A stretch of 64,000 nt of DNA from Carallia brachiata (Eukaryota > Streptophyta > Magnoliopsida > Malpighiales > Rhizophoraceae), in the NCBI GenBank assembly GCA_021464245.1, contig JADCRB010000013.1, forward strand, positions 3,888,515 to 3,952,514, given 5' to 3'. Below are positions 1 to 11,608 of the stretch, in pieces; positions within the stretch are counted from its first letter, which is position 1, and every line of letters starts with the position of its first letter. A program made the position numbers and the translations under genes. The notes under the pieces are model-generated. The model worked only from the letters and a program-made list of their open reading frames with translations. It was not told the origin of the DNA and did no database searches.

Positions 1-2307
1 CAATGTCAAATATTGCACATAGAGTTAGAAATTTGGCTAAATTTGCCACTGCATTTGTCAAGAGACCATTCAATCAAAAAAAAAAGTTGTTGGAAGAGAT
101 TCATAAATAAATCATATATTAAACTTGAATATGTCCTTATGTAAATGTTAATGTCCTCTTATCATGCCAAAGTTTGTTAAGCAAAAATCGTGAATAAAAG
201 GCAAACTTATTATACTCATGAAAATTACAATCAAACGTAAGAATTGCATGGGTTGACTATAAAATCGCTTGTTGGATAGTCATGATTCTTTATCAAGAAA
301 CTGTTCAACTATAAAATTTAAATTGTTAAGTGAGGCTAATGATAAATTATATTTTAAACTTTAACAACATTATTTAACCTTGCGTTGCATCTAAACAACT
401 TTATTATGATGTTATTTTGTGTTATTCTTATGGAAGTTTCTTTAGCTAGGAACAAGAAAAATATTCAATTCCAACAGACTATTGGCACTAGTGACAAAAG
501 AAGTGGAGGATAAGTTTGTGTGTAAAATGAAAAAAATGGCCAGTTTTTGATGAATTTTTTTTTCATATATTAAAATTAAGTCTCTTATTTTGTAGATATT
601 TGAGGGGTGAAATTTGAATCTCAAGTATTATACATGTAAGAAAGCTATCGTTGGATAAATCAGATTTTGATAATTACGGGAGATCAATAAACCAGATCCC
701 AATAGAAGTTGGAATGTTAGCTTTGTTGCTGTAATGCGATGATCACATTAAATAATGATTGTTGATGAGTATCAAGTTGAAGTACACTAGTCTGTGTTTT
801 ACAAGATAAACAAACGATCAAATGTTGACCTCTAATGTTTAAGCAAGTGCAAATAACCCCCTTTTTAAAAGAGATAAATGGAAAGGAAGGATTTAGAGGA
901 ATTTATTACATTGGTGGGCCCTCTGCACCTGTGCACTTGACTAGACAACCCCGAGGGTGGTGGTGTGGGTCTGTTGGATTTAACGAGATCCTTCAAGACG
1001 GGCCGAGCAGCTTTGGGCTCGAGGGATTTGGGCACGACCATGCTGTTGGGGCCTATCTATAAGTTGTGAATGCATTCAACTTCTAAACTTTACATTCTGC
1101 CTCACAAGTCACAAGGCACACCACAGTAATTAAGACATAAAATTTTTATTTTAAAATCTTAAGTTTTAATCCTGTGAATGGTGGTATGCAGTTTATGGAA
1201 ATGGAGAAAACTATCTTTATTATATTGCTTTTAGCCCAACGGATCTCTTTTTAGACTAAAAAAACATTCACACTCTCGAATGATTCAATAATAGCTAAGA
1301 TAAATAGAAACAGCAACCTTCAATTAAAAAATCTTTGATCGTCATTCCCATCTGCCAACCGTTCACAGCTTCAAAAGACAAAATAAATAAATAAATAAAT
1401 AAGAACTCATATTCTTGGTTCGAAAATGGAAATGAAGTTCACGCAACACTTGGAAAATTAGATATTATCACTGTAAAGGAAAAGTGACCCTTACGTAACT
1501 TTCTTCTTTTGTCCTACATTGCTGCATCAGAAAGAAAATTGTGGTTGGGGAAGTTATAGTAGCAAAAGCCTTGAAATTATTGTTTTGTATATTGGAAGAA
1601 ATCAAAATCAATAAACAATGTTATGCACAAATTAATATCTTCTTTTCCTCTTTATTTTTGGTATAAAAAATTAAGTTAGGTGATCAAACTATTTTTTTAT
1701 ATGATTGCTGGCATCATTAATTTGTGTTATTGGTAATGAAAAATTAAGTTAGATTATATTGCATGTTTGATTTGGTATAATCGGTAATAAAATTTTGTAT
1801 TAAATATAAAGAAACTTAAGGACAAAAGAAAAACCTTTTACATAAATATAATAAAAGAATATATGTTTTTTTTCTCAAATTATTTTAAAGAATTAAATAA
1901 AGTTGCGATCTAATGTCTTTGAAAATCATGGACAACTAACAATCATACTATTGACTGGTACTTGACTGTTTTTGCAATTATTTCCTTTATCATTTTTAAA
2001 ATTAAAAGAACAAAAAAAACTCATCACGTTTCTTGTTTTAGTGGCATTTTTAAGTTTTTTCTTCGTTAAATAATTTATTTTTAATATAATTTAGACAAAA
2101 AATGAAAATAATTTTAGAGGTATGCAAATTGTTATGAGAAATTAAATATGTTTATCAATTTTTATTACCAATTCTTTTTTATTTTTTTTTTGGTGGCCGT
2201 CCCACTTCTTCGACAACTCTACAGCATGGGGTGATGTGGCCCAAGAGACCTTTGGGCCACTTCTTCAATGTGAAGCATAGTATCTGCAAGGCCGTTGATA
2301 CGAATGG
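1..2307. other. AT-rich intergenic DNA
   Basis: No convincing gene is visible. The stretch is AT-rich with many homopolymer runs. A short GC-richer patch at about 900-1065 has an open frame on + but no recognisable domain. A small AAAT microsatellite lies at about 1378-1404. The final 110 bases (about 2195-2307) are GC-richer and are the target into which the copia element inserted; they have no recognisable coding content. Confidence 0.6.
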
Positions 2308-2531
2308 TATTATGGTTATGGATGAATTTCAGCAACAACCTTTCAAACTTTACAGCATCATCTATTTTACGGCATCAGTTTTGTTTCCTAACAATTTTTG
2401 TTTCTTTCCTTTATCCTCTGTTTCTTTCCTTTAGCCTTTTCTATTGTACACGTTTATATGTATTCTCTTGTACTGTGAATTCAAAGGAGTGAAATATATA
2501 CAAAAACAAAGGTACTCTTTCAATTCTCACA
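2308..2531 (+). repeat. 5' LTR of copia element
   Basis: 224 bp, matching 6712-6935 closely. It ends in CA immediately before the tRNA-Met-like primer site TGGTATCAAATC (2532-2543). Confidence 0.88.
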
Positions 2532-2547
2532 TGGTATCAAATCATCT

Positions 2548-3583
2548 ATGAGTTTCATCTGCCAAAACAATTCTCAAATAACTTTGTCTACTCCTATTGT
2601 CTCAACTCCAACAGCCCATCACACCTTCTCTGTAAAACTTAATACGAAGAACTACTTAGCTTGGAAAACTCAGTTTCATCCTCTTCTTAACTATCAAAAT
2701 CTGCATGGGTTTATTGATGGTTCCCCTACTGTACCTCCTAAAACCATCAATTCCACTGAGACACCACCTCAACAAATTCCAAACCTAGAATATCAAACTT
2801 GGTTTCAAAGGGACCAGATGCTTCTTTCCTAGTTATTATCATCACTTACTGAAGAAATTTTCCTTATGTCATCGGATTATCTTCCTCTTTTGAAGTGTGG
2901 CAAGCTCTAGCCAATGCTTTTGGTTCCATCTCACAAAATCGACAACTATAGCTCCACATTGAGCTTTAAGAATTCAAGAAACAAGATCTTTCAGTCTCTA
3001 AATATCTCCAAAAGGCTAAATCTCTTGCTGATGAATTGGCTATAGCAAGAAGATCAATGACATCTGCTGAGTTTAATGTGATCATTTATTGCAATATAGG
3101 ACCTGATTTTCATAGCATCATTACTGCTCTTAATCTCAGGCTAGATCCAGTTCCTTTCCACGAGCTATACGAACAACTCATTGCCTATGAAATTCTCCTT
3201 AAAAGTGCCCAAGAACCATCAGTTGCTAATGTTGCTGTGAAGCAACCTATTTCAGGGCCCCTTTTACCAACTCCTCTGATGTTGCCTTCAACTAATTATC
3301 GCCAACAGCAGTACAGTAATGAATTAGACGTACTCGAGGGCCCTGTCAAATCTGTGGATTGAAGAACGACATTACTGATCGATGCCACAAGCGGTACACT
3401 CCACATAAATCTTCTCGTCCACAAGCATATCATGCATACCACAGTGGTTCACAATTTGTGTCTCACAATTTTTCTCATGGTCAATACATGCTTAATACAA
3501 ATTATACTATGCATGATCAGCATGTTTCATGGTTTCCTGACACCGGTGCAAATTGTCATATTACCCCGACATCTCCAATTTAA
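2548..3583 (+). pseudogene. copia gag, broken, running into protease
   Basis: Gag capsid-type polyprotein of a copia element. The first open stretch (2548-2832) carries a copia gag N-terminus (NTKNYLAWKTQFHPLLNYQ) and ends at a TAG. Recognisable gag resumes in another frame at 3036-3362 (DPVPFHELYEQLIAYE). The CCHC zinc knuckle is reduced to a degenerate CHKRY tail near 3380. At 3530-3560 the frame reads WFPDTGANCHIT, the aspartic protease active site with DTG intact, and continues in a shifted frame at 3553-3753 (NVLHVPKIVKNLLSVQKF). At least two frameshifts and one stop interrupt the polyprotein. Confidence 0.85.
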
Positions 3584-3755
3584 GTATTGCCAATGGCAAT
3601 GGTCAAGGTTTGCATATATCTCATACTGGTACTGTCTTTCTTCTTTCTACAAATGGCAATCTAAAATTAAATAATGTTTTACATGTACCTAAAATTGTCA
3701 AAAACCTATTATCTGTTCAAAAATTCACCACTGACAACTCCTGTTTTTTTTAATA

Positions 3756-4958
3756 TTGGCCAACTTATTTTTTTTTATTAAAGACCACGTCATCAAGAAG
3801 GTGCTTATGCAAGGACTGAGTGAACATGGACTTTATGCCCTTCATGCTCCACCAATTACTAAGGAAGCCATGTTTGGAGAATGCATAGCATGCACGTTTA
3901 GGCCACCCACATTTTCGAGCTGTGTCCAAAGTCATCAAAAATTTTAATTTGCCGTGTTCATCCTCTTCCAAATCTTATGTTTGTTCTTATTGTTTATTAG
4001 GGAAATAAGCTCATCTTCGATTAGTGTTTGTTGAACATAAGAGCAAGGCACCATTTGACATTATTCATTCTGATGTCTGGGGGCCAGCTCCATTGTTATC
4101 TAGTCTTGGTCATCGTTATATTATGCTTTTTATTGATGATTTCACCAGATACACATGGGTGTATTTTTTGCAAAATAAAAGTGATGTTTATTCCACTTTT
4201 CTTAACTTCCATCATCTTGCAGAAAGACAATTCAATGTTCCAATTAAATCTTTCATTCGAATTGGGGAGGGGAATACTAAAAATTACATAAATATTTTCA
4301 ACAAATTGGTATCATTCATCGTATTGTTTGTCCCTATACCCATGAACAGAAGGGCACTGCTGAAAGAAAAACTTGTCATATTATTGATACTGGTCTCACA
4401 TTGCTTGCTCATGCTAACGTACCTGAAAAATATTGGAATTTTGCTTTTGACATGGCTATTCAATTAATAAATATATTATCATCTCCTACAACACACCAAC
4501 AATCTCCATTTTTCCTTTTGTTTAATAAAGAACCTCATTTTCTTTCATTGCAACCATTTGGTTGTGCAATTTTTCTTCTCCTTCGTCCATATAATAGTAA
4601 CAAATTTTCTTTGAGAACTAAACAATGTGTTTTCTTAGGCAATTCGCTTTCTCACTTTACTCACCGTTGTTTAGAGTTAGATAATGGCAAAATCTATTTG
4701 GCTCAGCATATTAAATTCAATGCTCAAGATTTTCCGTTTGATGGTCTCTTATCTCCTCCTAAACGTGTGCAGCTCAATAATCTCACTTGGCTTCAATTGG
4801 TTGGGCATTCTCAATCTCATCCAGTCCCTCCAAGAGCATCAGGTACCACTCCTTATCCCTCTCCTATTTTATCTCCATCTTCTTCTCCTACTTCATCTCA
4901 ATCTCCTACCAAATCTAACGACTCTCCTAGGCCTTATACTATTTCCTCAATCTCCTAA
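3756..4958 (+). pseudogene. copia GAG-pre-integrase and integrase, broken
   Basis: The integrase joins element cDNA to host DNA. 3756-3860 retains a pre-integrase trace (GLSEHGLYAL). The core begins at 4024-4230 with HSDVWGPAP (first catalytic Asp) and FIDDFTRYTW. The segment that should hold the second Asp reads IRIGEGNTKNY, so that Asp is lost. After a frame change, 4401-4760 gives the core end and C-terminal region (AHANVPEKYWNFAFDMA, PFGCAIFLLLRPYNSNKF). A Pro/Ser-rich linker follows, as is usual between copia integrase and RT. Confidence 0.85.
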
Positions 4959-5084
4959 TATCCCTCTAACTACTCCTATCTTCTCACCAAATATTTTGTC
5001 CCATAGTCCACTACCTCCCACCCAATCCTTGTTGATCTATCCAACTACTCTCCACAACATCCTCTTCCTCCACGTACTCATCCC

Positions 5085-6705
5085 ATGCAATTTCGAGATT
5101 CCACTGTGGCCCAACGCCAAGCCAACATTATCTCTCACACCAAATCTGTCCCTCAGTATCTTCACACTGAACCAACCACTTACACTCAAGCCAAGCCATA
5201 CGTAGAATGGAGGGATGCTATGTCTCATGAGATTAATGCTCTCCTTACAACAAAACATGGACATTGGTCCCTCGCCCTCTTGATAAAAATATTATTGGCA
5301 ATAAGTGGGTGTTCTGTATTAAGAGGAAACAAGATGGTACTATTGATCGCTACAAGGCATGTCTTGTGGCCAAGGATTACACTCAGCGAGGTAGAGTAGA
5401 TTATAATGAAACCTTCAGTCTGTTGTTAAACAACCACAATTTGTATTGTGCTTTCATTGGTGGTATCTAATGGCTGGTCATTCCGACAGTTAGACATTTC
5501 CAATGCTTTTCTCCATGGTTCTCTTGATGAACAAATATATATGGAGCAGTCCATTGGTTTTGTCAATCCTTCCCATCCTAATTTGTTTGTCGACTTCATA
5601 AGTCGCTCTATGGTTTTAAGCAAGCCCCGCGTACTTGGTTTCAACATCTTTCCACCTTTCTTGCAGATATTGGCTTTACACGATCCAAAGTTGACACTTC
5701 CTTGTTTATAAAGCATCATGCTAATTTCAAGTTCTTTATTCTAGTCTATGTGGATGATATTTTGGTCACAGGTACTAATGATACCATAATTCAGTGGTTG
5801 ATACAGCAACTCCAATCAACTTTTCCTATTCGTGACCTTGGAGCTCTTCAATATTTTTTTGGGAATTTAAGTTATTTCTTTGAAGGATGGTATTCTTTTA
5901 TCTCAACACAAATACATCAATGACCTCCTTTTCAAATTAAATATGGCCGATAGCAAGGCTTGCTCTATTTCCATGGCCGTCTCTCCGTATCTTACTAAAT
6001 TGACTGGTTTTTGACTTTTCTCAAGGTAAATTATATAGACAAACGGTTGGGGCTCTACAATATCTTAATTTAACCTATCCTGACATTGCCTTTGCAGTCA
6101 ACAAGTTATGTCAGTTTATGCATAACTACAGATCGTTGGAAGGTCGTCAAAAGGTTGCTAAGATATCTTCGTCACACTTCATCTCATGGATTATTTCTTT
6201 CCAAAAATTCTTCTCTTCATTTACAGTGCTTCTCGGATAGTGATTGGGCTAGGTGTCCGGATGAACGACGGTCTACAAATGGATATGCTATTTATTTGGG
6301 TTCCAATCTCATTTCTTGGATAGCTAAGAAACAACCTACAATAGCCCGCTCCTCTACCGAAAATGAATATAAAACCTTAGCTAATGCTACTGCTGAATTG
6401 ATGTGGCTCCGCTCTTTATTTCATGAACTTGGTTTCTTATCTTCCTCTCTAGCAACTTTATGGTGTAAAATTATTGGTGCCATCTATCTTACTAGCAATC
6501 CAGTTTTTCATGCTAGAATTAAACATATTGAATTGGATTATCATTTTGTTCGTGAAATTGTTGCCCAAGGCAAAGTTGCCATCAAATTTATCTCCAATGA
6601 TAGACCAAATTACTGATATATTTACAAAGCCTTTGTGTCGCTTTCTTTTTGAGAAGCATCGTGAAATGCTTCGTCTCCTGGCTTTGCCTATGACATTAGC
6701 TTGAG
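5085..6705 (+). pseudogene. copia reverse transcriptase and RNase H, broken
   Basis: RT starts near 5190 ([14 protein letters not shown]) and continues in other frames at 5264 ([19 protein letters not shown]) and 5480 (WSFRQLDISNAFLHGSLDEQ). The catalytic YVDDI motif is at about 5745-5760. RNase H occupies about 6086-6616, with [18 protein letters not shown] and the active-site-like SSTENEYKTLA. The tail (TDIFTKPL) lies in a shifted frame ending at 6705, just before the polypurine tract. Frames change at least four times, so no functional polyprotein is possible. Confidence 0.88.
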
Positions 6706-6711
6706 GGGGGC

Positions 6712-6935
6712 TATTATAGTCATGGATGGATTTCAACAACAACCTTTCAAACTTTACAGCATCATCTACTTTACGGCATCAGCTTTGTTCCCTAACAATC
6801 TCTATTTCTTTCCTTTATCCTCTGTTTCCTTCCTTTAAACTTTTCTATTGTACATGTTTATACATATTCTCTTGTACCGTGAATTAAATGGAGTGGAATA
6901 TATACAAAAACAAAGGTACTCTTTCAATTCTTACA
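6712..6935 (+). repeat. 3' LTR of copia element
   Basis: 224 bp, same length as the 5' LTR. It is preceded by the purine run ttgagggggg and ends in CA. Confidence 0.88.
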
Positions 6936-6940
6936 AATAG

Positions 6941-7814
6941 AACCACATAGCCCATCGAGCGTAAAATTGGCTTCTGTTTGTTCGCCTATGAAAAACAAGG
7001 GCTGGATGGCTTATACATTTTGGGCCTTTACTTTTTGTTTTTGAGTTTATTATACAACATAGCTTAGTTAAACTAGTTGGAATTAATGTTTTTTACCTGT
7101 AAAATCGGGAGTTTGAACTATTTCTCTCTTCCTCACCCTTTGTCATCTCCTAAGGATGGTTAAGCGTCATCTCCTTTACAACCACAAAGAACAAAAAATA
7201 GCAAAAATACCCTTGTCCATGTTGTTTCTTTGGAACTGATAAGAAAAACCTAGAAAGAACACTGATAAATTTTTTAACCGATACTGCCAGAATTGATGAT
7301 TTTTTTCCTTTATATGAAAAACCCACTAGTTTATTTTTTATGTACCCAGAAATAACACCGATATTGAAAGGAGAAAAAAACAGCATATATTTATACACAC
7401 ACGTACATATATACGTACGGTAGTTTGCTTGGCAATGTGTTACTGAATGTTTGCCAACTTGTGGTGACGTTTGTCCTTTTGTGAAAGTTACCCCAGAATC
7501 TGTCTCATTTAGTTTTGCATGGTTTGGAGATTTGGAAGGTTTGGAATTGTCGTCTGGAATGGTAGGGATTGACTGTTGATCATGTGCTCCTATTTATATT
7601 AATTTTGATATGCCAACAACATGCTATTGATCTTAGTGTTGTATATAATTTATTCCTCTCTGGTATATTAATGTTCTTCTACTGTGTCCTTATGCCTTAA
7701 TTACTACAATTTGTTAGCTTGCATATTTGGACAGCTTGATGATATATAATATGAGAATCAAATCAATTGAGCCATGTCCGGTGATTGAAATTGCTATGTA
7801 CATACAAATCATGC
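6941..7814. other. intergenic, no gene seen
   Basis: AT-rich sequence. Short frames on both strands have no domain similarity I recognise. The first 100 bases are the right flank of the copia insertion. Confidence 0.5.
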
Positions 7815-8413
7815 CTAAACTGGATCCCATAGAAACTTCAGTCCATCTCCTCTTCCAATGCAAATTTTCTTGGCGCCTCTGGTGTGGTATTGTTGATTGG
7901 TGGGGTTTGAGTTGGTGTATTCCTAACTCCTTTGAGGATCTATTTGTGCAGTGGCAAGGACTGGTTTGGGGGAAGGTGGGAAAGCCTATTTGGAGTGCTC
8001 TCGTCTACACATTATCTTGGACTATCTAGTCAGTGCGCAATAAGAAGATTTTTCAAGATCTTGATCCGACTTCTAAATGGCCATTACTCAAAGATGAAAT
8101 TCTAGCACGTACATACCCTTGGCTCAATGCTGGAAATTGTATTCTTCGTTTCCAAGCCCAAAGTCTTCTCCTAGCTGCTGACATTCTGCGTGGCAAGTTG
8201 AATTCTGCACTCGTGTCTAGCTAGTGACTCAGGTTGCTTTGGTCGTACTTAGGGATGTCTTTAATTCCTTTTGTTGTTTTTAAAAGTTGGTATCTAGCAT
8301 TCTGCTACCTCCTTTGTTGGTTTAGTTTATACTAATTTGTACTTGATATCCTTTGTAACTTTTTACACTATTAATTAAATTTTACTTGACCTATCAACAA
8401 AAAAAAAAAAAAC
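7815..8413 (+). mobile_element. LINE 3' end (zf-RVT region) with poly-A tail
   Basis: This is a 5'-truncated non-LTR retrotransposon. The frame at 7815-8029 reads LLFQCKFSWRLWCGIVDWWG, the Trp/Cys-rich zinc-binding tail typical of plant LINE reverse transcriptases. It continues after a TAG at 8027-8029 as SVRNKKIFQDLDPTSKWPLL to a stop at about 8222. The TAG stands where plant LINEs usually have Trp (TIWSVRNK), so it is probably a TGG to TAG change. About 170 bp of 3' UTR follows, then a poly-A run at about 8399-8412, the signature of LINE insertion. No clear TSD was found. Confidence 0.75.
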
Positions 8414-8830
8414 AGGATGCCTTGATGAATACAGTACTTGAATTATGGAAATCATGGACACTCAGTCACATGAATCTTGCCAGCTGAGAAGATGATTATT
8501 ATCAATCAAATTGTGCAAGAATTGTGCAACAATTATCCAGCCATTCAATCACGTATGGAACAGTCATGAAATTGAGATCAATCATCCAGCCATGCACATG
8601 CACATTTACCATGCAGAAGATCAAATCATCCAACTATGTGATCAATTGAACCTTCAATCATGCAACGGCCATCAATTATCCAGCCATGCATATTTATTTG
8701 GTCCAATTAGCAGAAGAATAATCATCCAATCATGCTACATCCATGTGCTGGAATTGAGGAAGCCGCATGGATTCTTCTATTCAATCATGCATGAGGCCAA
8801 CTTTCTGTTATAAATCAAGCCAGCCGTGTG
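8414..8830. repeat. Degenerate array of ATCCAGCCAT motifs
   Basis: Five variants of ATCCAGCCATG recur at about 8534, 8584, 8627, 8678 and 8723, spaced 43-51 bp, in Ala-poor and AT-moderate DNA. A TATA-like TTATAAATC follows at about 8809. The open frame at 8511-8813 is a by-product of the repeat and has no known domain. The stretch could be part of an LTR. Confidence 0.45.
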
Positions 8831-8893
8831 ATTGACACGAAGAGATAGGACTATATTCCTCAGAAGTCAGGGCACAATAGAGCAAGTATTTGG

Positions 8894-9345
8894 CTTTTGA
8901 ATTTGTGTACTGAATTTTGGCTTCTTCGGGTGTGTACTCACTTTCGGGTTTGTCAACAATGACTCCATTTTCAGTTTAAGTAATTCTTCTAGGACCTTGT
9001 GAAATGACTGGCCAAACAGTAGGATCATAGCTTTGAAGATACATGGTCATTTTGTTTTTCCAATAACTGAAATTGGTGCCATCGAAAATGGGAGGTCTAA
9101 GAGGATTGGCACCCTCGGGGTGACACATGGGTTGAAGAGAAGTCATGGATCGACTCTTGGTGGTAAAACCGATAATTCAGAGACCAGGCTCTGATACCAA
9201 ATGTTGGTCCCAAAAAGTACCCAATAGGAGGGTGAATTGAGTAGTCGAAAAATTAATATAGAAAATAAGAGCACATGATCAACATTGACGTGGCTAGTCA
9301 ACCATAATGTCCGATCTCTCGGTAATCCCAGGAACAACTAGGCAA
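8894..9345 (-). mobile_element. 5' end of a copia element: LTR end, PBS and gag start
   Basis: On the minus strand, about 9345-9202 looks like an LTR end (finishing CCAACA). It is followed by a perfect initiator-Met primer site TGGTATCAGAG at 9199-9189. A gag frame begins at ATG 9146 and reads GTNFSYWKNKMTMYLQSYD, the hallmark N-terminus of SIRE/Maximus-like copia gag. An in-frame TAA interrupts it after about 60 codons, and recognisable sequence stops near 8894. The rest of the element is absent, and the right edge abuts a LINE fragment. Confidence 0.75.
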
Positions 9346-10082
9346 AGGGATGCTTTCAAGGGAGGTTTGGGTTATGGGTTTTTGGTTTTTGGTTTTTTGT
9401 TTTTTTTTTCTCTTTTTGGATTATTTGGTCTCTTTGGTTGGCCCGCAATGAAATGGTGTTTGAGAATAAAAGAAAAGGATAGAAAAGGTTTGTGATCTTG
9501 TTCGGTTAGCATTGGTAAAGGTAAAATGGGAGGATTGTTCTTACACAATTAATGATTTTCTGTTAAATATTGCATATATCAAAGTACAACAGTAGAAGGT
9601 GTATATTGCGACATTTAGCGACATTAGCAACAAAATTAGAGGAGAAGTAGTATTTGTTTATAAGTCCAGGGCATCAAACATCTTCGCGGATGCCTTACCT
9701 CTTGCACGGTTATGAAATAAGGTCAACTGTCAGTAAGTTCAAGGGGAAATCAAATAATCCAAGAAGCTGCCTTTGTATATTTGGATTAAAACTTCCAGAT
9801 CTTTTGCTTCGCGCGAGGATGACAGGAATTTTTGTTTTTTATGGGATCTTGTTTTGTCTATGACCTGAAAATTTTGGTGTTTATAGGTTTTGTGATATAG
9901 GCATCGCGATGACACCTTATGGACTGTTTTTTGAACCTCTTCTTGCAACTTGGAGCTGCAACTTTTGTTTTCAAAAGGCTACTGACTTGTTTAGTTCTCA
10001 ATTGTACACAACGATGTGTTTTTGGTATGAGTATCCATATTTTCATGGAAGCCATAAATAGGATATGTTCAAAAAAAAAAAA
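9346..10082 (+). mobile_element. LINE 3' fragment ending at an EF-hand gene start
   Basis: Around 9400-9480 one frame gives IIWSLWLARNEMVFENKRK, the C-terminal zf-RVT motif of plant LINE RT, with frameshifts around it. About 500 bp of 3' UTR without domains follows, then a poly-A run (10070-10082). The next bases, ATTCCAT (10083-10089), match the start-codon region of the EF-hand gene at 50205-50211. The LINE end therefore sits where the EF-hand coding region would be in this duplicate. Confidence 0.65.
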
Positions 10083-11340
10083 ATTCCATGCATGTTTATA
10101 GATAGAATAAAGATTTTTTTCTATGTATGTGGAACTTGTACTTCTCACTGTACATCAAAACAAAGGCTGGAATATATGTGGAAACGGGGGAGCAGGGAGA
10201 GGAGTATATGTAAGTTGGTGAGGAGTATTAGTGGGAGGTTTCTTCTAATAAAGAGGCAGCCATTGAAGCGAACTCAAATAATAAATCGAAAAACAAGATA
10301 AATTTAATGATATAGCTTTCTTTAACCTATTTTTTCTCTCTTTTTTTTTTTTAATAATGGCAATGTAAGGATGATGTATTATAATTTTGTTAAGGAATAT
10401 TGTGCTTTGACGTTCAAAAAGAGCATGAAATAATTGGATATAATATTTTTTGTGCTTGGTAATGAGCCGTAAATTTAATCTTATTAATTTATTCTGATAG
10501 AATTCAGACTTGTAATCTTTTACACGATTCTGAATCTAGGCATGACTTTCTTTGTGTTTTGTTTCTTTGAATGTATAGGAAATCCCGTTCTTCCAAGAAG
10601 CTCCATGCGTATGTAGGAATCTGAGGTTTAACTATATACGCTTGAGATGCTGTCTGGGTCATTGGCGACATGACTTGTGTATAACATAGATATTTCGGCC
10701 TTGTTTGGTTTCAATGAAAAATATAGAATGTGAAAAACAAAATATAATCATTATCATATCATTTATATTTTACATATTTTTCATCTATCTAAATAACATA
10801 TTTTTCTCATAATTTTTTTCTCACAATTTTTTTCTCATTTTCTTTCCCATCATTTCCTTTCTCACCTATTCCTCATCTATTTAAACAATTTTTTTTTCTT
10901 AAAACTATCTTTTTCTCCACTTTCTCCTAATCCAAACATGGTATTAATTTAACTTATTTTTTTAGTATAATTCACTCATTATTTTATAGTGTACAATAAG
11001 CAAATAACTAAGATTTATCTAAAATAAAATTTAATATAATAAAATTATGTCTTATAAGATAAAAAAAATTAAGTTAGACTCATATAAATAAATAAATAAA
11101 CTTAACAAACATCCAAAAATTACGACAACATCTTGTATCTCAAATTTTTTTAATTTATCTAAAAAAAAAAGATGACGTCTATAAGATGACACGAGAACAA
11201 CCACGAAACAAATAGAAATAAAACTTGCCAGTTGGACTACAGTGATAATATAAAAAATAAATAAAATTAAAAAATATTCAAAAATTATGACAACATTTTT
11301 GTATCTCACATTTTCTTATTAATTAAAGTATTATTGTATA
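10083..11340. repeat. Segmental duplication block A1: orphan upstream region of EF-hand gene
   Basis: This matches 50205-51400 at length in the same orientation. Shared landmarks include GGGAGGTTTCTTCT (about 10230 and 50370), GGCCTTGTTTGGTTT (about 10697 and 50826) and TTGCCAGTTGGAC (about 11226 and 51372). In the 50 kb copy it is the 5' UTR and promoter of the EF-hand gene. Here only the start codon and about two codons (minus strand, 10089 leftwards) survive next to a LINE poly-A. The TATA-like element of the other copy (about 50330-50345) is altered here (GTATATGTAAG). Confidence 0.85.
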
Positions 11341-11608
11341 ATCGGCAAAAAAATTATTAGAGAAAATTTTAAATTATAATTTATTAGATCCATTATATAA
11401 CCGTATGAATTTAAGCATAATAAAAAAAATTAATACTTTTTTATTATATTTATAATTCACATAATTATATAACGAATTTATACAGTTACAACCTAAAAAT
11501 TTTTTTAGACACAAATTTTTTGGCGGCTTATTTTTTTAATAAATTTAGCCAAAAAGGATGACGTATATAACATGGCACGACCACAGCCACGGAACAAATA
11601 GAAATAAA
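11171..11608 (+). repeat. Repeated motif in block A1
   Basis: A roughly 60-bp motif (GATGACGTCTATAAGATG through CAAATAGAAATAAA) at about 11171-11222 recurs at about 11557-11608. The Tat element fragment begins directly after the second copy. The intervening 330 bp is AT-rich with nothing recognisable. Confidence 0.6.

Larger units (their letters stand above)
2308..6935 (+). mobile_element. Ty1/copia LTR retrotransposon, full length but decayed
   Basis: Two 224-bp direct repeats (2308-2531 and 6712-6935) flank gag, protease, integrase, reverse transcriptase and RNase H in the copia order. A primer-binding site resembling initiator-Met tRNA (TGGTATCAAATC) follows the left LTR at 2532, and a polypurine tract (about 6701-6710) precedes the right LTR. 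The candidate 5-bp TSD is aatgg (2303-2307) against aatag (6936-6940), one mismatch. The LTRs differ at many positions and every coding domain is split by stops or frameshifts, so the insertion is old and cannot act by itself. The LTR starts with TA rather than TG, probably by mutation. Gag resembles that of the fragment at 55200-58384, suggesting one lineage. Confidence 0.92.

Noticed and set aside
835..1062. 75-codon + frame in a GC-richer patch
   Set aside because: No recognisable domain, splice context or repeat; insufficient support for a gene.
11052..11309. Hydrophobic minus frame resembling a membrane protein
   Set aside because: It is AT-rich translation of a duplicated non-coding region; the other copy does not keep the frame.
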